In this document: piece after piece, positions 1-12,380 of the stretch
How positions within the stretch are numbered: position 1 is the first letter of the stretch
How the letters are laid out: each line of letters opens with the position of its first letter
NCBI RefSeq assembly: GCF_963678635.1
Contig: NC_087063.1
Location: 72,315,617 to 72,379,616, forward strand
Length of the DNA stretch: 64,000 nucleotides
Direction: 5' to 3'
From: Symsagittifera roscoffensis
Lineage: Eukaryota > Xenacoelomorpha > Acoela > Convolutidae
The notes under the pieces: generated by a model
Seen by the model: the letters and a program-made list of their open reading frames with translations, nothing else
What the model was told of the DNA's origin: nothing
Databases searched by the model: none
Made by a program: the position numbers and the translations under genes

Positions 1-871
1 TTAAGAACAATTATAACACAGATAGCTAAATTCAAACGCGGGATTGGCAATTAGCGACCGCCTGCTCAGCTGCGCTTCAATTTAGACTGTTGTGTTTTTA
101 AAGTTGATAGTTTTATTGACAATGGGTGAGATAACTGTCTTAATTGGGGAATCTTGGCAGATTTGGTCATGCAGAAATTAGAACTGCTCAGAACTGCGAT
201 AATCACACCTCTGGGCAGTTATGTGACAACTGTGTTCTTTAGTGACAAAGCGCTAGACATTAGACATGCAATTAGAGTGACCAGGCCTGGAAACAAATTA
301 AAACTTGTGTACGGGCGCTCTCTAAAATCAAAATCGCAAACGGCGCAAAAAACACATAAAATGATTTTCATTTTCAAAAAGAACGGTATTTTCAAATTTT
401 TCTGAAAAAACTTATCGACCCGGTTTTCTCAAAAAGGGTTTTATGCAAAAAATCTCCGCTGTTTAATCAGATCTGACATCCTCAACTTTAACTTTATTCT
501 GAATCGGGCAATCAAGTTTTTGCAGTTTCAAATTTTTGCACTTTTGAACTGTTTTTGCCTCAATGTCTATAAATCATAGCTCCTGATAAATTATAGTCTT
601 TAACATTAGGAGTTAAATCAATATATATATTATAACAATAGGAGTTTCTCTGTCTCAGTGTTGATTGATTTTAGTATACATATTTTTTCTGTCTTCATCC
701 TTTTCCTTTTCTACATAAATTGTATTCTGATTTATCTCCTTCTGTGCTTACCTCCCTCACTGAATACTTAATGCGCTCTCTAATTTTGATTCTTTGTTCT
801 TCGCTGACCTTCCGCGTCTGATCACTCCTTCTGTGTCCCCTATGCTTGATTTTATCTTAAAATTTTTGTGG
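1..871. other. Non-coding flank left of the satellite
   Basis: This AT-rich stretch holds no gene I can support. A short open frame at 154-405 (+, 83 codons) ends in low-complexity Lys/Phe residues and matches no family I recognise. The last bases before the repeat array contain GCGGGTCGAAAACTGTG, which recurs at the far end of the array near 11382. Confidence 0.6.
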
Positions 872-3800
872 CGGGTCGAAAACTGTGTCTGTCGAGAACT
901 GTGATTGTCGAAAACTGTGTCTGTCGAGAACTGTGATTGTCGAAAACTGTGTCTGTCGAGAACTGTGATTGTCGAAAACTGTGTCTGTCGAGAACTGTGA
1001 TTGTCGAAAACTGTGTCTGTCGAGAACTGTGATTGTCGAAAACTGTGTCTGTCGAGAACTGTGATTGTCGAAAACTGTGTCTGTCGAGAACTGTGATTGT
1101 CGAAAACTGTGTCTGTCGAGAACCGTGATTGTCGAAAACTGTGTCTGTCGAGAACTGTGATTGTCGAAAACTGTGTCTGTCGAGAACTGTGATTGTCGAA
1201 AACTGTGTCTGTCGAGAACTGTAATTGTCGAAAACTGTGTCTGTCGAGAACTGTGATTGTCGAAAACTGTGTCTGTCGAGAACTGTGATTGTCGAAAACT
1301 GTGTCTGTCGAGAACTGTGATTGTCAAAAATTGTGTCCGTCGAGAACTGTGATTGTCGAAAACTGTGTCTGTCGAGAACTGTGATTGTCGAAAACTGTGT
1401 CTGTCAAGAACTGTGATTGTCGAAAACTGTGTCTGTCGAGAACTGTGATTGTCGAAAACTGTGTCTGTCGAGAACTGTGATTGTCGAAAACTGTGTCTGT
1501 CGAGAACTGTGATTGTCGAAAACTGTGTCTGTCGAGAACTGTGATTGTCGAAAACTGTGTCTGTCGAGAACTCTGATTGTCGAAAAATGTGTCTGTCGAG
1601 AACTGTGATTGTCGAAAACTGTGTCTGTCGAGAACTGTGATTGTCGAAAACTGTGTCTGTCGAGAACTGTGATTGTCGAAAACTGTGTCTGTCGAGAACT
1701 GTGATTGTCGAAAATTGTGTCTGTCGAGAACTGTGATTGTCGAAAACTGTGTCTGTCGAGAACTGTGATTGTCGAAAACTGTGTCTGTCGAGAACTGTGA
1801 TTGTCGAAAACTGTGTCTGTCGAGAACTATGATTGTCGAAAACTGTGTCTGTCGAGAACTGTGATTGTCGTAAACTGTGTCTGTCGAGAACTGTGATTGT
1901 CGAAAACTGTGTCTGTCGGGAACTGTGATTGTCGGAAACTGTGTCTGGCGAGAACTGTGATTGTCGAAAACTGTGTCTGTCGAGAACTGTGATTGTCGAA
2001 AACTGTGTCTGTCGAGAACTGTGATTGTCGAAAACTGTGTCTGTCGAGAATTGTGATTGTCGCAAACTGTGTCTGTCGAGATTTGTGATTGTCGAAAACT
2101 GTGTCTGTCGAGAACTGTGATTGTCGAAAACTGTGTCTGTCGAGAACCGTGATTGTCGAAAACTGTGTCTGTCGAGAACTGTGATTGTCGAAATCTGTGT
2201 CTGTCGAGAACTGTGATTGTCGAAAACTGTGTCTGTCGAGAACTGTGATTGTCGAAAACTGCGACTGTCGAGAACTGTGATTGTCGAAAACTGTGTCTGT
2301 CGAGAACTGTGATTGTCGAAAACTGTGTCTGTCGAGAACTGTGATTGTCGAAAACTGTGTCTGTCGAGAACTGTGATTGTCGAAAACTGTGTCTGTCGAG
2401 ATCCGTGATTGTCGAAAACTGTGTCTGTCGAGAACTGTGATAGTCGAAAACTGTGTCTGTCGAGAACTGTGATTGTCGAAAACTGTGTCTGTCGAGAACT
2501 GTGATTGTCGAAAACTGTGTCTGTCGAGAACTGTGATTGTCGAAAACTGTGTCTGTCGAGAACTGTGATTGTCGAAATCTGTGTCTGTCGAGAACCGTGA
2601 TTGTCGAAAACTTTGTCTGTCGAGAACTGTGATTGTCGAAAACTGTGTCTGTCGAGAACTGTGATTGTCGAAAACTGTGTCTGTCGAGAACTGTGATTGT
2701 CGAAAACTGTGTGTGTCGAAAACTGTGATTGTCGAAAACTGTGTCTGTCGAGAACTGTGATTGTCGAAAACTGTGTCTGTCGAGAACTGTGATTGTCGAA
2801 AACTGTGTCTGTCGAGAACTGTGATTGTCGAAAACTGTGTCTGTCGAGAACCGTGATTGTCGAAAACTTTGTCTGTCGAGAACTGTGATTGTCGAAAACT
2901 GTGTCTGTCGAGAACTGTGATTGTCGAAAACTGTGTCTGTCGAGAACTGTGATTGTCGAAAACTGTGTGTGTCGAGAACTGTGATTGTCGAAAACTGTGT
3001 CTGTCGAGAACTGTGATTGTCGAAAACTGTGTCTGTCGAGAACTGTGATTGTCGAAAACTGTGTCTGTCGAGAACTGTGATTGTCGAAAACTGTGTGTGT
3101 TGAGAACTGTGATTGTCAAAAACTGTGTCTGTCGAGAACTGTGATTGTCGAAAACTGTGTCTGTCGAGAACTGTGATTGTCGAAAACTGTGTCTGTCGAG
3201 GACTGTGATTGTCGAAAACTGTGTCTGTCGAGAACCGTGATTGTCGAAAACTTTGTCTGTCGAGAACTGTGATTGTCGAAAACTGTGTCTGTCGAGAACT
3301 GTGATTGTCGAAAACTGTGTCTGTCGAGAACTGTGATTGTCGAAAACTGTGTCTGTCGAGAACCGTGATTGTCGAAAACTGTGTCTGTCGAGAACTGTGA
3401 TTGTCGAAAACTGTGTCTGTCGAGAACTGTGATTGTCGAAAACTGTGTCTGTCGAGAACCGTGATTGTCGAAAACTGTGTCTGTCGAGAACTGTGATTGT
3501 CGAAAACTGTGTCTGTCGAGAACTGTGATTGTCGAAAACTGTGTCTGTCGAGAACCGTGATTGTCGAAAACTTTGTCTGTCGAGAACTGTGATTGTCGAA
3601 AACTGTGTCTGTCGAGAACTGTGATTGTCGAAAACTGTGTCTGTCGAGAACTGTGATTGTCGAAAACTGTGTCTGTCGAGAACTGTGATTGTCGAAAACT
3701 GTGTCTGTCGAGAACTGTGATTGTCGAAAACTGTGTCTGTAGAGAACCGTGATTGTCGAAAACTTTGTCTGTCGAGAACTGTGATTGTCGAAAACTGTGT

Positions 3801-6800
3801 CTGTCGAGAACTGTGATTGTCGAAAACTGTGTCTGTCGAGAACTGTGATTGTCGAAAACTGTGTCTGTCGAGAACTGTGATTGTCGAAAACTGTGTCTGT
3901 CGAGAACTGTGATTGTCGAAAACTGTGTCTGTCGAGAACTGTGATTATCGAAAACTGTGTCTGTCGAGAACCGTAATTGTCGAAAACTGTGTCTGTCGAG
4001 AACTGTGATTGTCGAAAACTGTGTCTGTCGAGAACTGTGATTGTCGAAAACTGTGTCTGTCGAGAACTGTGATTGTCGAAAACTGTGTGTGTCGAGAACT
4101 GTGATTGTCGAAAACTGTGTCTGTCGAGAACTGTGATTGTCGAAAACTGTGTCTGTCGAGAACTGTGATTGTCGAAAACTGTGTCTGTCGAGAACTGTGA
4201 TTGTCGAAAACTGTGTGTGTCGAGAACTGTGATTGTCGAAAACTGTGTCTGTCGAGAACTGTGATTGTCGAAAACTGTGTCTGTCGATAACTGTGATTGT
4301 CGAAAACTGTGTCTGTCGAGAACTGTGATTGTCGAAAACTGTGTCTGTCGAGAACCGTGATTGTCGAAAACTTTGTCTGTCGAGAACTGTGATTGTCGAA
4401 AACTGTGTCTGTCGAGAACTGTGATTGTCGAAAACTGTGTCTGTCGAGAACTGTGATTGTCGAAAACTGTGTGTGTCGAGAACTGTGATTGTCGAAAACT
4501 GTGTCTGTCGAGAACTGTGATTGTCGAAAACTGTGTCTGTCGAGAACTGTGATTGTCGAAAACTGTGTCTGTCGAGAACTGTGATTGTCGAAAACTGTGT
4601 CTGTCGAGAACCGTGATTGTCGAAAACTTTGTCTGTCGAGAACTGTGATTGTCGAAAACTGTGTCTGTCGAGAACTGTGATTGTCGAAAACTGTGTCTGT
4701 CGAGAACTGTGATTGTCGAAAACTGTGTGTGTCGAGAACTGTGATTGTCGAAAACTGTGTCTGTCGAAAACTGTGATTGTCGAAAACTGTGTCTGTCGAG
4801 AACTGTGATTGTCGAAAACTGTGTCTGTCGAGAACTGTGATTGTCGAAAACTGTGTCTGTCGAGAACCGTGATTGTCGAAAACTTTGTCTGTCGAGAACT
4901 GTGATTGTCGAAAACTGTGTCTGTCGAGAACTGTGATTGTCGAAAACTGTGTCTGTCGAGAACTGTGATTGTCGAAAACTGTGTCTGTCGAGAACTGTGA
5001 TTGTCGAAAACTGTGTCTGTCGAGAACTGTGATTGTCGAAAACTGTGTGTGTCGAGAACTGTGATTGTCGAAAACTGTGTCTGTCGAGAACTGTGATTGT
5101 CGAAAACTGTGTCTGTCGAGAACTGTGATTGTCGAAAACTGTGTCTGTCGAGAACTGTGATTGTCGAAAACTGTGTCTGTCGAGAACCGTGATTGTCGAA
5201 AACTTTGTCTGTCGAGAACTGTGATTGTCGAAAACTGTGTCTGTCGAGAACTGTGATTGTCGAAAACTGTGTCTGTCGAGAACTGTGATTGTCGAAAACT
5301 GTGTCTGTCGAGAACTGTGATTGTCGAAAACTGTGTCTGTCGAGAACTGTGATTGTCGAAAACTGTGTCTGTCGAGAACTGTGATTATCGAAAACTGTGT
5401 CTGTCGAGAACCGTGATTGTCGAAAACTGTGTCTGTCGAGAACTGTGATTGTCGAAAACTGTGTCTGTCGAGAACTGTGATTGTCGAAAACTGTGTCTGT
5501 CGAGAACTGTGATTGTCGAAAACTGTGTGTGTCGAGAACTGTGATTGTCGAAAACTGTGTCTGTCGAGAACTGTGATTGTCGAAAACTGTGTCTGTCGAG
5601 AACTGTGATTGTCGAAAACTGTGTCTGTCGAGAACTGTGATTGTCGAAAACTGTGTCTGTCGAGAACCGTGATTGTCGAAAACTGTGTCTGTCGAGAACT
5701 GTGATTGTCGAAAACTGTGTCTGTCGAGAACTGTGATTGTCGAAAACTGTGTCTGTCAAGAACTGTGATTGTCGAAAACTGTGTCTGTCGAGAACTGTGA
5801 TTGTCGAAAACTGTGTCTGTCGAGAACTGTGAGTGTCGAAAACTGTGTGTGTCGAGAACTGTGATTGTCGAAAACTGTGTCTGTCGAGAACTGTGATTGT
5901 CGAAAACTGTGTCTGTCGAGAACTGTGATTGTCGAAAACTGTGTCTGTCGAGGACTGTGATTGTCGAAAACTGTGTCTGTCGAGAACCGTGATTGTCGAA
6001 AACTTTGTCTGTCGAGAACTGTGATTGTCGAAAACTGTGTCTGTCGAGAACTGTGATTGTCGAAAACTGTGTCTGTCGAGAACTGTGATTGTCGAAAACT
6101 GTGTGTGTCGAGAACTGTGATTGTCGAAAACTGTGTCTGTCGAGAACTGTGATTGTCGAAAACTGTGTCTGTCGAGAATTGTGATTGTCGAAAACTGTGT
6201 CTGTCGAGAACTGTGATTGTCGAAAACTGTGTCTGTCGAGAACCGTGATTGTCGAAAACTTTGTCTGTCGAGAACTGTGATTGTCGAAAACTGTGTCTGT
6301 CGAGAACTGTGATTGTCGAAAACTGTGTCTGTCGAGAACTGTGATTGTCGAAAACTGTGTCTGTCGAGAACTGTGATTGTCGAAAACTGTGTCTGTCGAG
6401 AACTGTGATTGTCGAAAACTGTGTCTGTCGAGAACTGTGATTGTCGAAAACTGTGTCTGTCGAGAACTGTGATTGTCGAAAACTGTGTCTGTCGAGAACT
6501 GTGATTGTCGAAAACTGTGTCTGTCGAAAACTGTGATTGTCGAAAACTGTGTCTGTCGAGAACTGTGAGTGTCAAAAATTGTGTCTGTCGAGAACTGTGA
6601 TTGTCGAAAATTGTGTCTGTCGAGAACTGTGATTGTCGAATACTGTGTCTGTCGAGAACTGTGATTGTCAAAAAATGTGTCCAGCGAGAACTGTGATTGT
6701 CGAAAACTGTGTCTGTCGAGAACTGTGATTGTCGAAAACTGTGTCTGTCGAGAACTGTGATTGTCGAAAACTGTGTGTGTCGAGAACTGTGATTGTCGAA

Positions 6801-9800
6801 AACTGTGTCTGTCGAGAACTGTGATTGTCGAAAACTGTGTCTGTCGAGAACTGTGATTGTCGAAAACTGTGTCTGTCGAGAACTGTGATTGTCGAAAACT
6901 GTGTGTGTCGAGAACTGTGATTGTCGAAAACTGTGTCTGTCGAGAACTGTGATTGTCGAAAACTGTGTCTGTCGAGAACTGTGATTGTCGAAAACTGTGT
7001 CTGTCGAGAACCGTGATTGTCGAAAACTGTGTCTGTCGAGAACTGTGATTGTCGAAAACTGTGTCTGTCGAGAACTGTGATTGTCGAAAACTGTGTCTGT
7101 CAAGAACTGTGATTGTCGAAAACTGTGTCTGTCGAGAACTGTGATTGTCGAAAACTGTGTCTGTCGAGAACTGTGATTGTCGAAAACTGTGTGTGTCGAG
7201 AACTGTGATTGTCGAAAACTGTGTCTGTCGAGAACTGTGATTGTCGAAAACTGTGTCTGTCGAGAACTGTGATTGTCGAAAACTGTGTCTGTCGAGGACT
7301 GTGATTGTCGAAAACTGTGTCTGTCGAGAACCGTGATTGTCGAAAACTTTGTCTGTCGAGAACTGTGATTGTCGAAAACTGTGTCTGTCGAGAACTGTGA
7401 TTGTCGAAAACTGTGTCTGTCGAGAACTGTGATTGTCGAAAACTGTGTGTGTCGAGAACTGTGATTGTCGAAAACTGTGTCTGTCGAGAACTGTGATTGT
7501 CGAAAATTGTGTCTGTCGAGAACTGTGATTGTCGAAAACTGTGTCTGTCGAGAACTGTGATTGTCGAAAACTGTGTCTGTCGAGAACCGTGATTGTCGAA
7601 AACTTTGTCTGTCGAGAACTGTGATTGTCGAAAACTGTGTCTGTCGAGAACTGTGATTGTCGAAAACTGTGTCTGTCGAGAACTGTGATTGTCGAAAACT
7701 GTGTCTGTTGAGAACTGTGATTGTCGAAAACTGTGTCTGTCGAGAACTGTGATTGTCGAAAACTGTGTCTGTCGAGAACTGTGATTGTCGAAAACTGTGT
7801 CTGTCGAGAACTGTGATTGTCGAAAACTGTGTCTGTCGAGAACTGTGATTGTCGAAAACTGTGTCTGTCGAGAACTGTGATTGTCGAAAACTGTGTCTGT
7901 CGAGAACTGTGAGTGTCAAAAATTGTGTCTGTCGAGAACTGTGATTGTCGAAAATTGTGTCTGTCGAGAACTGTGATTGTCGAAAACTGTGTCTGTCGAG
8001 AACTGTGATTGTCAAAAATTGTGTCCAGCGAGAACTGTGATTGTCGAAAACTGTGTCTGTCGAGAACTGTGATTGTCGAAAACTGTGTCTGTCAAGAACT
8101 GTGATTGTCGAAAACTGTGTCTGTCGATAACTGCGATTGTCGAAAACTGTGTCTGTCGAGAACTGTGATTTTCGAAAACTGTGTCTGTCGAGAACTGTGA
8201 TTGTCGAAAACTGTGTCTGTCGAGAACTGTGATTGTCGAAAACTGTGTCTGTCGAGAACTGTGATTGTCGAAAACTGTGTATGTCGAGAACTGTGATTGT
8301 CGAAAACTGTGTCTGTCGAGAACTGTGATTGTCGAAAACTGTGTCTGTCGAGAACTGTGATTGCCGAAAACTGTGTCTGTCGAGAACTGTGATTGTCGAA
8401 AACTGTGTCTGTCGAGAACTGTGATTGTCGAAAACTGTGTCTGTCGAGAACTGTGATTGTCGAAAACTGTGTCTGTCGAGAACTGTGATTGTCGAAAACT
8501 GTGTCTGTCGAGAACTATGATTGTCGAAAACTGTGTCTGTCGAGAACTGTGATTGTCGAAAACTGTGTCTGTCGAGAACTGTGATTGTCGAAAACTGTGT
8601 CTGTCGAGAACCGTGATTGTCGAAAACTGTGTCTGTCGAGAACTGTGATTGTCGAAAACTGTGTCTCTCGAGAACTGTGATTGTCGAAAACTGTGTTTGT
8701 CGAGAACTGTGATTGTCGAAAACTGTGTCTGTCGAGAACTGTGATTGTCGAAAACTGTGTCTGTCGAGAACTGTGATTGTCGAAAACTGTGTCTGTCGAG
8801 AACTGTGATTGTCGAAAACTGTGTCTGTCGAGAACTGTGATTGTCGAAAACTGTGTCTGTCGAGAACTGTGATTGTCGAAAACTGTGTCTGTCGAGAACT
8901 GTGATTGTCGAAAACTGTGTCTGTCGAGAACTGTGATTGTCGAAAACTGTGTCTGTCGAGAACTGTGATTGTCGAAAACTGTGTCTGTCGAGAACCGTGA
9001 TTGTCGAAAACTGTGTCTGTCGAGAACCGTGATTGTCGAAAACTGTGTCTGTCGAGAACTGTGATTGTCAAAAACTGTGTCTGTCGAGAACTGTGGTTGT
9101 CGAAAACTGTGTCTGTCGAGAACTGTGATTGTCGAAAACTGTGTCTGTCGAGAACTGTGATTGTCGAAAACTGTGTCTGTCGAGAACTGTGATTGTCGAA
9201 AACTGTGTCTGTCGAGAACTGTGATTGTCGAAAACTGTGTCTGTCGAGAACTATGATTGTCAAAAATTGTGTCCGTCGAGAACTGTGATTGTCGAAAACT
9301 GTGTCTGTCGAGAACTGTGATTGTCGAAAACTGTGTCTGTCAAGAACTATGATTGTCGAAAACTGTGTCTGTCGAGAACTGTGATTGTCGAAAACTGTGT
9401 CTGTCGAGAACTGTGATTGTCGAAAACTGTGTCTGTCGAGAACTGTGATTGTCGAAACCTGTGTCTGTCGAGAACTGTGATTGTCAAAAACTGTGTCTGT
9501 CGAGAACTGTGATTGTCGTAAACTGTGTCTGTCGAGAACTGTGATTGTCGAAAACTGTGTCTGTCGAGAACTGTGATTGTCGAAAACTGTGTCTGTCGAG
9601 AACTGTGATTGTCGAAAACTGTGTCTGTCGAGAACTGTGATTGTCGAAAACTGTGTCTGTCGAGAACTGTGATTGTCGAAAACCGTGTCTATCGAGAACT
9701 GTGATTGTCGAAAACTGAGTCCGTCGAGAACTGTGATTGTCGAAAACTGTGTCTGTCGAGAACTATGATTGTCGAAAACTGTGTCTGTCGAGAACTGTGA

Positions 9801-11400
9801 TTGTCGTAAACTGTGTCTGTCGAGAACTGTGATTGTCGAAAACTGTGTCTGTCGAGAACTGTGATTGTCGAAAACTGTGTTTGTCGAGAACTGTGATTGT
9901 CGAAAACTGTGTCTGGCGAGAACTGTGATTGTCGAAAACTGTGTCTGTCGAGAACCGTGATTGTCGAAAACTGTGTCTGTCGAGAACTGTGATTGTCGAA
10001 AACTGTGTCTGTCGAGAACTGTGATTGTCGAAAACTGTGTCTGTCGAGAACTGTGATTGTCGAAAACTGTGTCTGTCGAGGACTGTGATTGTCGAAAACT
10101 GTGTCTGTCGAGAACCGTGATTGTCGAAAACTTTGTCTGTCGAGAACTGTGATTGTCGAAAACTGTGTCTGTCGAGAACTGTGATTGTCGAAAACTGTGT
10201 CTGTCGAGAACTGTGATTGTCGAAAACTGTGTCTGTCGAGAACTGTGATTGTCGAAAACTGTGTCTGTCGAGAACCGTGATTGTCGAAAACTGTGTCTGT
10301 CGAGAACTGTGATTGTCAAAAACTGTGTCTGTCGAGAACTGTGGTTGTCGAAAACTGTGTCTGTCGAGAACTGTGATTGTCGAAAACTGTGTCTGTCGAG
10401 AACTGTGATTGTCGAAAACTGTGTCTGCCGAGAACTGTGATTGTCGAAAACTGTGTCTGTCGAGAACTGTGATTGTCGAAAACTGTGTCTGTCGAGAACT
10501 ATGATTGTCAAAAATTGTGTCCGTCGAGAACTGTGATTGTCGAAAACTGTGTCTGTCGAGAACTGTGATTGTCGAAAACTGTGTCTGTCAAGAACTATGA
10601 TTGTCGAAAACTGTGTCTGTCGAGAACTGTGATTGTCGAAAACTGTGTCTGTCGAGAACTGTGATTGTCGAAAACTGTGTCTGTCGAGAACTGTGATTGT
10701 CGAAACCTGTGTCTGTCGAGAACTGTGATTGTCAAAAACTGTGTCTGTCGAGAACTGTGATTGTCGAAAACTGTGTCTGTCGAGAACTGTGATTGTCGAA
10801 AACTGTGTCTGTCGAGAACTGTGATTGTCGAAAACTGTGTCTGTCGAGAACTGTGATTGTCGAAAACTGTGTCTGTCGAGAACTGTGATTGTCGAAAACT
10901 GTGTCTGTCGAGAACTGTGATTGTCGAAAACCGTGTCTATCGAGAACTGTGATTGTCGAAAACTGAGTCCGTCGAGAACTGTGATTGTCGAAAACTGTGT
11001 CTGTCGAGAACTATGATTGTCGAAAACTGTGTCTGTCGAGAACTGTGATTGTCGTAAACTGTGTCTGTCGAGAACTGTGATTGTCGAAAACTGTGTCTGT
11101 CGAGAACTGTGATTGTCGAAAACTGTGTTTGTCGAGAACTGTGATTGTCGAAAACTGTGTCTGGCGAGAACTGTGATTGTCGAAAACTGTGTCTGTCGAG
11201 AACCGTGATTGTCGAAAACTGTGTCTGTCGAGAACTGTGATTGTCGAAAACTGTGTCTGTCGAGAACTGTGATTGTCGAAAACTGTGTCTGTCGAGAACT
11301 GTGATTGTCGAAAACTGTGTCTGTCGAGAACTGTGATTGTCGAAAACTGTGTCTGTCGAAAACTGTGTCTGTCGAAAACTTGCGGGTCGAAAACTGTGAT
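872..11400. repeat. 32-bp minisatellite array, about 10.5 kb
   Basis: About 329 head-to-tail copies of a 32-bp unit. Each unit is a dimer of two diverged 16-bp halves, GTCGAAAACTGTGTCT and GTCGAGAACTGTGATT, so a TCGA tetramer (and a CpG) recurs every 16 bp. Most units are identical. Recurrent variants (GAACCGTG, AACTTTGTCTG, GTGTGTGTCG, AACTATGA) recur at multiples of 32 bp, often 256 bp, which points to higher-order amplification. Because 32 is not a multiple of 3, all three minus-strand frames give the same 32-residue peptide period, and stop-free runs of 402, 430 and 1708 codons arise by chance of composition. I read the array as satellite DNA, not as a gene. GCGGGTCGAAAACTGTG marks both ends. 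Confidence 0.95.
9001..11400. repeat. 1248-bp higher-order duplication inside the satellite
   Basis: Rare variants in 9001-10248 recur at a constant offset of 1248 bp (39 x 32) in 10249-11400. Examples are the CGTGTCTATCGAG variant at about 9682 and 10930, GTCTGGCGAG at 9911 and 11159, and GTCAAAAATTGTGTCCGTCG at about 9258 and 10506. An older block pair near 6567 and 7911 is offset by 1344 bp (42 x 32). These shared private variants show recent tandem segmental duplication of many units at once. Confidence 0.85.
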
Positions 11401-11949
11401 TTGTATTCTTATTCATAATGACGTCCTCTGCCGCTTGTTTTACTCCCCTCTTTAATTGCTATTCTCCCAAGTTTTCCCATTCCTTCGGTGCCATATCTTG
11501 TTGTTCAAATGCTTTAATTATTGTTTACAGTTTCCTCGTTTTGTCGATTCTCGCCAGTTTCTTGAGTTTCGGTTTCTGTGAGCTTTCCACTATCTTTTTT
11601 GAATGAGTGTTTTTTTTGTATTTTTCAGCTGCTTTGTCAGAGGATTGCTTTTGTTTTTAGTGGGCTTTCCGATACTTCAGTTATGAGTGGTCTGCCCTGC
11701 TCTAATGCAGTTGCAGTTTTTGCCCTTTTAGGTGTTTTCTTCGAAATTCTTGCAGGACCAAAAATCTTCTAGCAGGTTACATTCTCCTGCCGATTCGTCC
11801 AAGTTGATTGCTGTTTCGCTTAAGTCTTGTGATCTACAAACTATGGCGAAAGGGTTTGGTCAAACTATCGCAATGTCAAATCTTTTCTCAATTGATAGTT
11901 ATTCATTTGGATGCCTTCCCGGAAATGCTTTTCCCCTTCCATTGCAAGA
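11401..11949. other. No supported gene (probable retroelement debris)
   Basis: Several short overlapping plus-strand frames are present, but none resembles a known protein. The T-rich plus strand and the adjacent gag-like fragment suggest decayed minus-strand retroelement sequence. No intact domain could be read here. Confidence 0.4.
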
Positions 11950-12380
11950 TTACTAAATGTTTGTTTTGTTTGTCTTTTTTTGTCCCAGAATAACCGTTTT
12001 TCTGCTCGTCTCTTTTTCTATTTCTTATTTTAGTATATATCATTTAGTTTTAACCAATATAGATTCCAAACTAGCTGTTTTTGAAATAGATGGCCTTCTT
12101 TGATACTTCATCTGGAGAATTATATCAACCGTAAGTGTATGTTGTAGCGTTAACCTTTCACATCTTAGATTTGAAAAGTTATCTGTCTAAATTATCTTCC
12201 AGTGTGCTCAGCATTGGTCTAGGTGTTTTTGCTGTTAGAGCGGTGAAGAACGCTTCCAATAATTTGCTAAAATCTTGAGCGCGGTTGACTAGCTTGTACC
12301 TCTCGTATGTTACGTTTTTCAGTTTCTCGAATGCTTCCTTGACAAGTTAAATTAATTCCTTGAAATGTAATTTCTAAACT
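11950..12380 (-). pseudogene. Gag-like fragment of a Ty3/gypsy-type element
   Basis: Read on the minus strand between about 12370 and 12190, a stop-free stretch includes the residues NVTYERYKLVNRAQ, followed by a segment ending in ALTAKT. This has the pattern typical of the capsid domain of small Ty3/gypsy gag proteins, which have a conserved ERYKFN-like motif followed by a helix with F-x-T-x-L. Stops and frame changes lie on both sides and no zinc knuckle, protease or RT follows. I infer an old, truncated gag unrelated to the large element further right. The assignment rests on motif similarity only. Confidence 0.45.

Noticed and set aside
154-405. 83-codon ORF at the left end
   Set aside because: Low-complexity end, no domain, no regulatory or splice evidence.
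872-11400. CRISPR-like array
   Set aside because: There are no unique spacers between repeats; both halves are repetitive. The context is animal DNA with introns.
857-11416. Long minus-strand ORFs (402, 430, 1708 and 159 codons) and plus-strand 63-codon ORFs in the satellite
   Set aside because: They follow from a 32-bp unit that lacks stops in all minus frames. Open-frame breaks fall at random unit variants, and the peptide is a pure translation of the satellite.
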